From: Brachionus koreanus
Lineage: Eukaryota; Rotifera; Eurotatoria; Ploima; Brachionidae
Direction of reading: 5' to 3'
Assembly: GCA_016987375.1 (NCBI GenBank)
Contig: PJRA01000005.1
Coordinates: forward strand, 2,320,982-2,384,981
Length of the DNA stretch: 64,000 nt
Shown: one piece after another, positions 53,303 through 64,000 of the stretch
Layout of the letters: each line of letters opens with the position of its first letter
How positions within the stretch are numbered: the stretch's first letter is position 1
Position numbers and translations under genes: made by a program
The notes under the pieces: generated by a model
The model's database searches: none
What the model saw: only the letters and a program-made list of their open reading frames with translations
What the model was told of the DNA's origin: nothing

Positions 53303-53759
53303 GGTTGTTATTTTATTGGCTATTTTTGATATGTTTTTTGAAAAATTTATTTTACCAACGAGTCAACCATAACCAAAAAAACAAACTAATTAAAATTTTG
53401 AATAATTCATCAATACAAAATTCAAGAAAAACAACTCAAATATTTAGTCATAAAAAATGAATTAGTTAGAAAAAATTTCAAATTAATAATCAAAATAATA
53501 TGTAAAATTATGTTTCTAACTAATAAAATATTCATTTTCGATTTTTATTAATCAATTTTATTTGTTTTAAAGATTAATAAATTTTTAAAGAAAATTAAAA
53601 AAAGATTTTTTTCAATCAATACTCAACAATAGAAAATTTCCACTTTCAGATTTTTTGATAAAGTCTACGAATATTGTTTGATTTTTTTTAAAATGAATTT
53701 TACTGGATTTCCATTTAAAAGTTGCCTATTTTTTCATTACATTAAATTTATTTTCTAAA
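53303..53759. other. Intergenic AT-rich DNA
   Basis: Upstream of the innexin gene. No feature seen beyond the presumed promoter. Confidence 0.5.
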
Positions 53760-54880
53760 TTATTTAGTAGTAGTAGTAGTTCTTGCTGAAACAAGTAACG
53801 AGTGTCTGAGCCTATCACCGCCGATTGGCCGTGTAGAGCTGTAGCAGCCGAATCTTTTGAATAAACTAGCAGTTGACTTAGATTTCACCACATTTTATGG
53901 CAACTATTACCAATGCGGAACCACTCTGTTTGAGAAAAATACATGTCTGGCACTTACTGAAGCTGCAAAATCTTTTCTAATTTGAGCCTGGAAACTTTCT
54001 CTCTGGACTCTGATGCTATTTCCTCTTAAAGCCCCGACTGGACCCTTGTTTTCTGATCTTTTCATTCTGTTGATCAAGCCTACCTTTTCTATTCCATTCA
54101 CTAATTTGTACATTTCAATGAAGTCCCCTCTCACTCTTCTTTCACTTAGCTTTGTCAGTCCTAATTTCGTTAACCTCATTTCGTAAAAAAATGTTTCTTA
54201 GAGATAAAGGAATTTTTGTTGCACAACAAAAATTGTACCTTTTCCAACGCATTTACATCTCTTTTTATAATTGGATTCCAAACTTTTACTGCGTAATCTA
54301 GATGGGGTCTCACTATGGAAGTATACAATCTAACCCACAGTCTTTCTTTTCTACTTGTAAACGTTCTCTTTAACATTCTAAGTACCATACTCGCTTTCGC
54401 ACAAGCACTTTTCACTTGGCGAGTCCACTTTAAATCTGATGAAATAATCACTCCAAGATAGTGTGACATTTGAGTTGCCTTTTTGTGTATATTTATGTCT
54501 TGCATTTAGTCTGCCGAAATGCAGTACTTTCTATTTGTTAACACAGAGTCCCATTCGTCAGACCTCTATTCAATGACATACTACGTCCAGATCTTTTTGT
54601 GACTTCGTTCTCTCATAAACTTGATTAACTTTGCCAAGAATTTTTGAGTCATCTGCATACAATTCCATTCTATTTGAAACGCAGTTAGGTAGGTCATTTA
54701 TGTACAGAATGAAGAGCAGGGGTCCCTTGCCGAACTCCTTTGATCATCTAGAAACTTCGTCGCCAATGACAACTCGCTGAGTTCTCATACTCAAAAAGTC
54801 TTCTAACCAACTTACTATTTTCTCACCTAACCCATTCATTTTGGTCTCAAAAACACTTTTTAATCTTGAATTTTCTGACA
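53760..54880 (-). mobile_element. 5'-truncated LINE remnant with (CTA)n tail
   Basis: On the minus strand it starts in reverse transcriptase sequence (ILYINDLPNC, MELYADDSKI with the YADD box), continues through HYLGVIISSDLKWTRQV and YTSIVRPHLDYAVKVWNP, and ends with LINE C-terminal motifs (RRVRGDFIEMYKL, VFFSNRVVPHW). A (CTA)5 microsatellite lies just beyond the 3' end at 53768-53783, like the short tandem tails of CR1-type elements. Stops and frameshifts break it. It is a different family from the LINE at 47-50 kb (YADD against FADD). Confidence 0.88.
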
Positions 54881-56425
54881 TTCGCAAAAGAAATTAAAAA
54901 AAACAAAATTGTATCAAAGCCGAGTTTGTGACGTGAATAAGTTTTTCTTCTACCAAAAATGTCCTGTATTGTTGGGAATTTTTCAAAACAAGTCGACTCC
55001 CAACTAACTATTTTTAACATTTGGAAAGGATTTTAGACCTTATGAAATAATCTTTATTTAAAACTTAATACTTGTATATTATTCCTTAATAGTTCTTAAT
55101 CATTTTTCGTTTAAAAAAAAATTAAAAACATCTGAACATGGGAAAAAATTAAACTTTTTTCTTTTTATCTTCTATTGTAAACAAGAAAATTTTCTAAATA
55201 AAAATAAAAATGTATTAATACATTTTTTAAATGGCAATTTACTGATAAATTTTCTTTTAAACAAAACACATTTTTTTTGAGAAAAGCAACTCAAATAAGG
55301 GAAAATTTTTGACAAATACTATTTAATTAAGAGTTAATTCTACTTAAAATATATTCATTTTTTATTTATCGTAAACAATTGAAACAATAATACTTGGAAA
55401 TAAACATCTCATAGCATCTCAATTCAAATTTGCAGTTGCACACTTGTGTTCCCATAGATTATCTTGAAAAGGACAATCTGTTATTGTGAATAAAATCAAG
55501 ATTCGAAAGCTACAAAGAGGCAAATAGATTTTATCTTTTCCCCTAGTCTTCTTGCTAGGGATATTTTATGATTTTATTTTCAAGTATTATTTTTACAATT
55601 TAATTAATTTTGTAATTGATAATTAAAAATGATCCTAACTTCAGTATTTTTGTTTTTAAATAACTTTTACTATTTTTAAATATTATGCGCGAAAAATAAT
55701 TTATGTAAATAAAAGAAAAATTAAAATTTTTGCATTAGGTTCGATGGAAAGAAAGAAAAAAAATGCGTGATTTAAGACTAATATTAAATCATGAAGTAAT
55801 CTTCAAAAAGTCCTCTAAAATTGCAAATATGCTAAGTGTTAAAACAAAATTGAAGACCGAGTATATAACCCTATATTATTGTATTATTGATTATTGTTAT
55901 TCACTTCAATGTTGTGTGATATTTATGATTCAGTCATTTATTTAGTAAGGTAAAATTTTAATACCAGTACGCTCGAGGGCTTTTTAGACCATTTTTTGAA
56001 AAATTGAAACTTGAATTTTATCATATAAAAATGAAATTTTAAAAAATAGCTTTTATTAGCTAAAAGTTTTAATTGTAATTTGTTAGAAAATGAATAAATT
56101 TTAAAAGAAATATTTTAATTTATCTTAGTAAATTTATTTGAAATTTTTTCGAAAAATCAGTCCGGCTTTCAAACAATTTTCAACTTGCTCTTTTTGCTCA
56201 AAAATTTTAGATGCGTGATGTAATTACAATATAAAGAAATATTACAATATAAAGTTATCTTAATAAAAAAATAAAATAAAATTTAAAAAAATTTAATTTA
56301 ACACGTTTGCTTTATTTGATTTAATATTTATAATTACCTAAATAGAATAGTTTTGAAACCTTTTGGTCAATAGTTTTTTATCTAATAAAAAATTCACTAT
56401 TTATTTAAATTGAAAAAAAAGTTTC
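54881..56425. other. Intergenic AT-rich DNA
   Basis: No convincing gene. The 60-codon frame at 55763-55945 lacks any recognisable feature. Small hairpins only (for example GTTGGGA/TCCCAAC near 54973-55005). Confidence 0.5.
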
Positions 56426-59400
56426 CTATTGAATCAATTTAAAAATTATTAAACTCAAAAAAACCAGGATAAAATCCATTTTAATATTTGAAGAATTGCT
56501 GCCAATGCTAGAATCATCGTTAATATTTGTCAAAATTTGCTCTAAAAGAACGGAAAATTTTGTGGCATGAGTGCAGCTACATTCAATTCTAAAATTGCTG
56601 TAATCACTTTGTGATAAATAGCAACCAGAATCACTCCACTTGAGCAAATTTTCATCATAGTACTTACAAACAAGTTTGTATTGTGAAGATTTAGTTTGAA
56701 CTGTATTAACTGTATTTTCATCAATATCAAAAGTTAACTTAATAGGGTTTGTTAAATTCTGAACTCCAAAGCTTGAACCATTTGCGAAAAATTTTACATC
56801 AATTTGTTTAGAAACCATAGACAACGATTCATCTTTCGGATAGTCAATTAAAGAAACTTTTCCTAACTTATTCGAATTAAATATTTCTGAAGCATCCATT
56901 TGAATACTTGAATAACTAACCAAACTAACATTTTCTGTTTCAATGCTCATTATAGTTAAATTCAAATTACTAGAAATAAAATTTGAAGCTGAAAGACCGG
57001 AAATTCCGGTCGGGCTTTGCAAATCGTCCATATTGGTTAAGATTTTTACAAAATCGGACATCATATTCTCCATTTTAGATGAAGTCGTTGGTTCATAAAT
57101 ATTCGACATTACATTCAACAATCCTGATGTCTGATCTGATGTTATTGAGGAAAATGTTCCATTTTCTTGATTTTCGTTCATTTTTGAAAAATAGTCTTCA
57201 AATTTTTGGCCAATTAGGTCTCTAGCCGCTGGTTCTTTACTAAGCTTTGACGAATAATAGTCCAAGTCTGATATAGTTTGATCCAAATCACCTTCATTAA
57301 AATCAAATGAGCCTAAAATGCTATCTGCCAATTGAGCTGTATCAAATGACATGTCATACATAGTTACAGAATTTTGAAGCTTGGTAAAATTTTTACTATA
57401 TTCAGAAAAATAGGCAAAATCTCCGTCAAAACGACTTGTTGTCACACTGTCAACTGAATAATCATAATAAACATTTCCTCTAAGATCAGAAACAAACAAA
57501 ACTATTAGAAAAGATTTTGTCAAGTAAGGCAAAATAGTAGCTGAAGCAGGCACATCCATGAAGTCAGTCAATCTTACTTGTCCATATTCTGGATGTTCAA
57601 TTCCAAAGGCATATTTTAAAGGCAAATCTGAATCCCAATAATCAGTGGATAAATAAAAATTATCCATTAGCCCCTTTCCGCTAAGAGTTGAAATTTTTAT
57701 CACAGATTTTCGAACGGGCTGTTTGAATGGTTCACAAACATCTTTTTTTACACAAAAACCAGCTCCATTACACACTTCACTTGAATTAAAGAGTATTCCA
57801 TTGCATGTTACTTCTTCTAAATCACTTAATGGCAATCTTGTCTCATCTATTAGCTCCATTATGGCTCTGTAGCGATGAGCCTCTTGAATGCTCTGATTTT
57901 GGTGTTCCATCAAGTGCCAAGAGCCATATTTTGAAGCAAGTCCGACATAAGCAAAATGACAGTTTTCAGTCAAGTTCATTTTATCAAACATATTGTAGTA
58001 ATTTTTATAAACCTGATACATTCTTGGATCACGATTCCATTCAATGTACTTATCGGTTGCACCAGGTGTCTCTGACCCACTAAGGATAACAGATAGTTCA
58101 CTTAGACCACTACCAGATTCATAAAATCCGAAGCCAACATTAAATTGATTAGCAATCGTCAAATGCTTTCTAACTGTTTCATTCATTCTTTCTAAATCTG
58201 AATCGCATAGTTCAAACAAAAGAGTTAGGTCTGAATTGGCGACTGTTGCAGCTGAAGGAGATCCACAATCAATATAGCCAGTGATGGCCAACATAATTCT
58301 TGAATGAGACAAATATACATCTTGGTATTCCAAAATTCTGGTTGACATTATTGGCATTAAAGTAAAAGAGCCAATTACCAGAACAATTTTATCTTTTTCT
58401 AAACCAAAAACTGTTTTCCAAATTTCTATTATTTCTTTAGTTCTTTTTGAATAGTAAAGATTTCTTGCAATAACTGGATCAGCTGAAAGTCCAAGTTTTA
58501 AGCCTTGTTCGATACAATGTTTGCCACTTTCAAAAAAATCATTCCATGCCTCATTAGTGTATTCCAAATAAATAGTCACATCTTTTCTCAATTGAGACAA
58601 GACCATTTTTGCCATTTCAGTAACATAATTGTCATCTGCTGCATATGGAACAATAAACCAAGGATTTACTTTGAGAATATTAGCTAAAAGTATTTGATAT
58701 TCAAGTGCTACACCGTTTCCTTCGGTGTAACTTGTTGGAGTAATTCGTTGTGACCATTTTATTATATCTTTTTCTTCAGTCCAAGGCATAAAACGAATTG
58801 TTTTGAACCTTTTGAGTCTTTCCATAAAAAGAGGATGAAAAGGAATTTTTTGATAGATGTCCTCAAAGCCGTCCATTACCACTCTCAAATTTCGTATCGG
58901 ATCCGAAGCATTTATTTTATGAATTTTCAAAAAAACACCATTATCTCTAATTGAGCTCATTTTAACACTTATTTTCATTTTATTTTTGTCAATATGCTCA
59001 ATTAGCTCAGCATCAAAGCCAAATTCAATGTCACCTTCACCATCATATTGCACATGATAGACTGAGTCAGGCCATCTTCCATACATGTCTCTTAGTAGCA
59101 ATGTTACAAATTTTCTCTCATATGGAATATGGGTCGGAAATCTATCTGTAGTTAGATTAAATTTTTCATTTAAACTCCAAATGTACAAGTCATTTAATTT
59201 GTCCATATGCTGTATGATCCATTCACGACCCATTTTAGCAATGTCTACAAATGCCCATTGAGGCGAGTAGTCAACAACACCGTTCAAATTGATGCCAAGT
59301 TTTGAGCCGTCATTCGGAGATCGAATCGCAATTGTGCACGAATTTCGCACGTCATGTGTATAACCGGCCCAGCATAGACACGAACCGCGTATGCATGTAC

Positions 59401-62400
59401 CAAAAGCGCAGTCCAAACAAGTCAAGCATTCTGGTCGCTCAGGATCCACTGTGCAATCAAGTTCACATTTATAATTTACATATGAATATCCTGGATCGCA
59501 AATGCAATTGTTTGAGTCTGACGAGCATATTCCATGCGTGCCACAGCCACAATCGATTTCACAATTTTTGCCCTTGTATCCGCGAAAACACAAACAAGTA
59601 TCATTATCTACACATTTTCCATTAAAATTGCAATTGTCTGTACAAGTGAAAATTTCACATCCATAGCCAGAATAGCCAACATTGCAGTGACAAGTGTGAA
59701 TTACATAAAATCCTTCTGTATGGTTATAATCGCAAACACCATGACCACTACATTCATATGTACATCGTTTGCTTACCACATAATTAGCTTGCTCACAATA
59801 TTCACCTTGAGTACCGAATGTGCATGAACATATTTCTTTTTTTCCTGTTAATAAATTAGGGCTACATACTCCACTAGAGCTGCAGTTAAATTTACAATTA
59901 TATTCTTTTTCTTCCCATTGACAAATCGCTTCTGAATCAATATGATCAAAATAAGCATTGTACTTTGGTATTGTAGTCCAATTCGAGTCTGTTGATTCAA
60001 TTAGACCCCAGCAACCATATTTTGAACATTGTCCAACAGAAATGAAATAGGCAAACAAGTCAAGGTTGACATTGGGTATGTTTGTCAAATTTTTTAAGTA
60101 AAGTTTTAAAGCATGGTACATTCGAGGATCACGGTGGATTTCATACGACAAAGCTGTTAGCTCTATGTTATCTATATCTCTAAGAGAAGAAAAATCAGGA
60201 CCTGCTTCATACAAACCAAATTTCATTTTTCCTTCAGTTTTGTTTTTGACCAAAAGTCCAATTTTTTCTGTTACTCGCACAGCATCTTCTATCGCTTGAT
60301 AAATAGTTGTGTTGTAAAATTCTTCTAGAGTTATCAAAGAACCATCGTCTTTTTTAAGCTCAGCTGACATGTAAGGAGCCACAGCAATCATGTCATATGA
60401 TTTGTGAAAGTCACCATTGCATAGAAAAAATACCTCGGTGGGACCTGACCAAGCTGCTTGCGAGCCAAAAATCAAATTAATTCTATCTGTATCTTGACTT
60501 GTTTCATTGAAAACCTCAATTATTAAATCTTTGTATTTTTTACCTGTCATGGCATGATAGCATATTTGTCCTTGATAGTTAAGGGAATAATAATTTTGCA
60601 TTGCTTTGATTGTATAATTTTGAATAAAGCCCATTTTTTGAGCATAATCACCACAAGGATGACTTCCACCTGTTCCCCAACACTCGTTTCCAACTTCAAT
60701 GTAAATCTTAACATCCGGTCTTAAATTATCACGAACATATGTTGCCCAATTTCTAATGTACTCATCAGTAGCTCTGTGTGGCAAATTAAACCAAGGATTA
60801 GCGCCAAGAATATTACATAAAAGAACCTGTTTTTCTAAGCTTATTCCAGTGCGTAGAGTATAGGTATAGAATGAGTCTGTAGTTCTATTTGACCAGTCTA
60901 CGTCTACATCTTCGAATACACTTGACCAAGGCATGAAGCGCAATGTCGTGAATTTTCGCAAATATTCCAAAAAAACTGGATAGAATGGAAAGTCCTCATA
61001 AGTTTGCTCAAATTTTGCTTCCATTATTCTTACATTTCTGATAGGATTAGACGGATTTGTACGCATTATGTTGTAATAGATGCCATTGTTCATCTCTGTT
61101 TTATGAGTCACTGTGAATTCAATTCGGCCAGCACCTCTATATGTTATCTCATTATCTTCGAACAAAAAGTTTAGAAAGCCATCCCCATCATATAAACAAA
61201 TGTATTTTCCATTTGGATAGTGGGCTTTTAGATCTCTAGTCAAAAATGTGCCCACTTGTTTGTCTATTTCTAGATAAATTGGATAGCCATCGTTTGATAA
61301 TTGAATATCTTCTTGATCAAGTTCACCCCATAATGTTGGATAAACAAGTTTGTGTGCAATCCATTTTCGAGCACGACGATGCAAATCAACAAAAGTCAGT
61401 TCAGCTGACCAGTCTGGTATGTCGGCTAAATTCATTGCGTATTCAGTCTTGTTAGAAGCACAGTCTAGATATTTTTTAGACAGAATTTCACAACTAGGAC
61501 CTGAATATCCATCAAAACAAGCACAATTACCCTTAAAAAATTACAACACTTTAACCTTTAACTTGGTGAAAAATAGAATAATTTGACAAAAATATTTGGA
61601 CTTAAGACATACAGTGTTGATTTGATTTGATAATAAGGTATTAAGCGTTATTTTTTACGTAAAATTACCAAAATTTAATAATTATTTATTTAGGTTATCC
61701 TAATTGTGATTCAAAATAATGGAAACTAGTCAAATCATTAATTTTTTCCATTTAAAATAAACTAATAAATAAATATTTCTACTGTATTTTTCCATTTTTT
61801 ACAAAATTTTTCAATTAAAAAAAAATACGGATTTTACGTAAATATTAATTTTTTTGAAATTTTCCAAAAATTCTAAATAATTGCTTGAAAATTGACTTTT
61901 TTGGGCCTTTGTTTTTACCAGTTTTTTTGTAAAATTTCGAAAATTTAAGTAAAAAATGATAATTTTACGTAAAAAACGGTAAAAATCCCAGTGTCAAATC
62001 AACAGTGTACCAAGTCACAATAAAATATCTTTCTGATAAATAATCTGATAAAGCTTATGATGAGCTTTCAATCATTGCATTCATGATGCTGTGCATTTAA
62101 GAGAAATCCAAATATAAAATTAAAAAGTCCAAAAAAATATGCTTGTTTGTAAGAATAGACCATGAGATTATTTTAGTAATTTTTATACTTCAAGTACTTA
62201 TTTTACTTCATGTTTTTATAAAATTAAATTGATAATTCAAACCTCTTATTCAAAAAGTTCTAAAACTGATCAAATTTATTTCAAAAATGATCAAAAATAT
62301 ATAAAAAAGCAAAGACCAACAAAAAAATATTTTACTTAAAAAAGTTACCTGATGACATATGCCCCATTTGCAATCTGTACAATTTATTTTCTCTGGTTTG

Positions 62401-63989
62401 GGAACATCGTCAGAAGTAAACGGAAAACTAGATCTCTCTCCATTTAGCCATTTAACTGCAGCTCTGTACATCGGCACAGTCATAGGGTCTTGATTTAAAT
62501 TTTCCAAAATTGACTGATATCCGCAAAGACCTCCACCATACGGACATCTGTCCACGTATCTTACGATACTTTTCAAGAACATTATTCCTCCTCCTGCCTT
62601 CCACCATCTCTCAAAAAAGTCCAACATCAAATCTTCTACAACTGGTTGACGCAAAGCTTCGATTATCAAGTCCTCCAAGTCTTGTTCTAAATAAGAATCA
62701 TTTTCTTTGCGCCATCGCAAATTAAAACCAGGCGCATGCACCAAAAATCCAACATTGTAACCAACAGTTGATATGTTGTTTATTTTTATTTTGCTTTTTT
62801 GAACTTGAATTATGGAACTAGCTTCATCGCGATAAATTTCCTGTCTTATAATATCATTTATTGTATCAATTGTATAGTTTTCAGCTATCTTAATATCAAA
62901 TCCATTTCCATTAAAATCTACACCATAAGATATATCACCAGCGACTGAATACAAATCAAATTTCTCTAAATCTTCTGGTTCATAGAACGACAATGTATTG
63001 TCAAAATATCCATATTGCCAAGTTGATAGTACATATTTAACTCGTGTATCATTGCCAAAAACCTGCTTCCATGCATCAATTAAATTCATTTGCAATGTTC
63101 TATTGTTATTGTTGAAACCTTTGTTTGATGATTGTTCAACGTAGATTAATTTAGTTTCATTATTTAAATTTTCATAAACGTATTCAGCAATTTTCACAAT
63201 ATTCTCAAAGTTTGCTTCAGAAGGAATTGAAAGCCAAATATCTTTTTTTAAAAAATTAGCTAGTTCGATAATGTACTCTATTGAAACCATCTTGCGACCA
63301 TACTGAGTGTAATAAGTCACTGGTCGCCTTGTAGACCATTCAATATTTGCATCTGGAATGCTAATGCCTCGTCTACCTACCATCCATTCAGAAAATCTCA
63401 AAGCTTCAAATATGCTAATAATTTTGGTGTAATTTTTATCAAATGTTTCTGTAGAAAATTCATCCTCCTTCAAACGAACATCAATATTTGTCGCATTAGG
63501 TTTTGTAATTATTAGAATAATTCCATTAGTAGTTGATTCATTTACATAAAATTCAACTTTATTGCTCTCTACAAAGTTTAAATAAACAGCATCGCCAAGT
63601 AAAGTTATATTTCCAGTTCCTTCAAATGATGCAATGTATTCACCACTAGGATAATTTCCATTTGTTCCAAATGATGTCATATAGCCATGATATAAAGTGC
63701 CTGACGGATTGTGATTGAACTCAATTGGGTATCCATCATTTGACCATGTTGTCTCAATTTCTCCTATTCGGCGATAATTGTTCCATTCTATGTCTGTAGA
63801 TACTGTTATCCATTCATTTGCATGTTTAAATTTGTTGGTAAATACCCATTGGGACATTCCATAATCGATTGGACCAAGATTGATACCCAAACCCGGTTTT
63901 GGGTGATCATCTCCAGAAAAAATTAGCTCAGGTAAAGAAATTACTGAGCTCGATAAAAAAATTAACAATAATTTCAAACTTTTCAACAT
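56426..63989 (-). CDS. Giant secreted protein: three glycosidase-like barrels, EGF repeats, GPS motif
   Basis: Exons 62349-63989 and 56426-61531 join in phase across an 817-bp intron (CHQ|GNCACFDGY) to encode 2248 residues. Layout: signal peptide (1-18); barrel D1 (about 30-525); one EGF-like module; barrel D2 (about 575-1085); five or six EGF/tenascin-like modules (about 1085-1285); barrel D3 (about 1290-1770); a Cys-containing linker; a GAIN-like region; a GPS motif (CKYYDENLLKWSDSGC, CSCTHATKFSVLL; His2202-Ala-Thr2204); and a hydrophobic C-terminus (MDFILVFLSLIIFKLIQ). The barrels are homologous (GINLN/GINLG starts, RFMPW, DPRMY). D2 and D3 keep clan GH-A-type residues: Glu830 in VGNECWG and Glu989 in LYEAG; Glu1541 in YTNEAWN and Glu1685 in FYESG. 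D1 has Asn289 and Val417 there. Substrate is unknown; similar barrels occur, as I recall, in large bacterial proteins loosely called cellulase-like. It is probably surface-anchored or shed by GPS cleavage. Confidence 0.85.
61612..62008. mobile_element. Tc1/mariner-type MITE in intron
   Basis: The ends CAGTGTTGATTTGA (61612-61625) and TCAAATCAACAGTG (61995-62008) are inverted repeats with one mismatch in 14. TA lies directly outside each end (61610-61611 and 62009-62010), the target duplication of the Tc1/mariner superfamily. Subterminal homology continues inwards, with TTTTTTACGTAAAATTA near both ends in inverted orientation. There is no coding capacity. It makes up about half of the intron of the giant barrel/EGF/GPS gene. 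Confidence 0.8.
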
Positions 63990-64000
63990 TTTATAATGTT

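Noticed and set aside
53768..53783. (TAG)5 as an independent microsatellite locus
   Set aside because: It sits exactly at the 3' end of the minus-strand LINE and is better read as its tail.
55763..55945. 60-codon plus-strand frame
   Set aside because: No motif, hydrophobic signal or splice partner; likely chance.
59302..59827. Plus-strand Cys/His-rich frames near 59.3-59.8 kb
   Set aside because: Antisense shadow of the EGF-like repeats of the giant gene.

Overview
The window reads as nuclear DNA of a small AT-rich metazoan. Genes carry very short (about 45-60 bp), AT-rich GT-AG introns. Innexin, Misshapen-type kinase, claudin-like and GAIN/GPS proteins are animal-specific. I think a rotifer (Brachionus-like monogonont) is most likely, from base composition, tiny introns and mobile-element content, but this is inference. 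No operons, rRNA genes, CRISPR arrays or intact tRNA genes were seen.

Layout. 1-130: AACCGG-rich palindromes. 1099-2806 (-): N-terminal part of an IQCH-like sperm/cilium gene in nine exons. 2807-6467: no gene, with a Helitron helicase fossil. 6468-6638 (+): a 56-residue microprotein matching SMIM30. 7430-13721 (+): PTPN9 (CRAL-TRIO plus tyrosine phosphatase), nine exons. 16464-17183 (+): intronless CDC34/UBE2R. 19391-22010 (+): TFIP11 spliceosome-disassembly factor. 24214-25499 (+): intracellular-type serpin. 27270-28345 (+): claudin/PMP22-like tetraspan. 28653-36429 (+): three tandem M14B metallocarboxypeptidases, the middle one missing a zinc ligand. 37845-41418 (-): MINK/TNIK/MAP4K4 kinase. 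41419-50050: gene-free, with a SINE, a decayed LINE and an assembly gap. 50278-50748 (-): small SH2 protein, head-to-head with thymidylate kinase (51033-51674, +). 51986-53302 (-): intronless innexin. 53760-54880 (-): second LINE remnant. 56426-63989 (-): a 2248-residue secreted protein with three glycosidase-like barrels, EGF-like modules and a GPS autoproteolysis motif.

The genes do not form one pathway. They are ordinary animal housekeeping and signalling genes set among decayed transposons. The two accessory loci that stand out are the carboxypeptidase array, which contains one probable pseudoenzyme, and the giant triple-barrel/EGF/GPS gene. In the giant protein the first barrel has lost both catalytic glutamates while the second and third keep them. 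Mobile elements recognised by structure are a tRNA-headed SINE family (three copies, one full length with a 12-bp target duplication), a 397-bp Tc1/mariner-type MITE in the intron of the giant gene, two mariner transposase fossils, a Helitron fossil and two LINE remnants. Both assembly gaps fall at the same internal point of the SINE.
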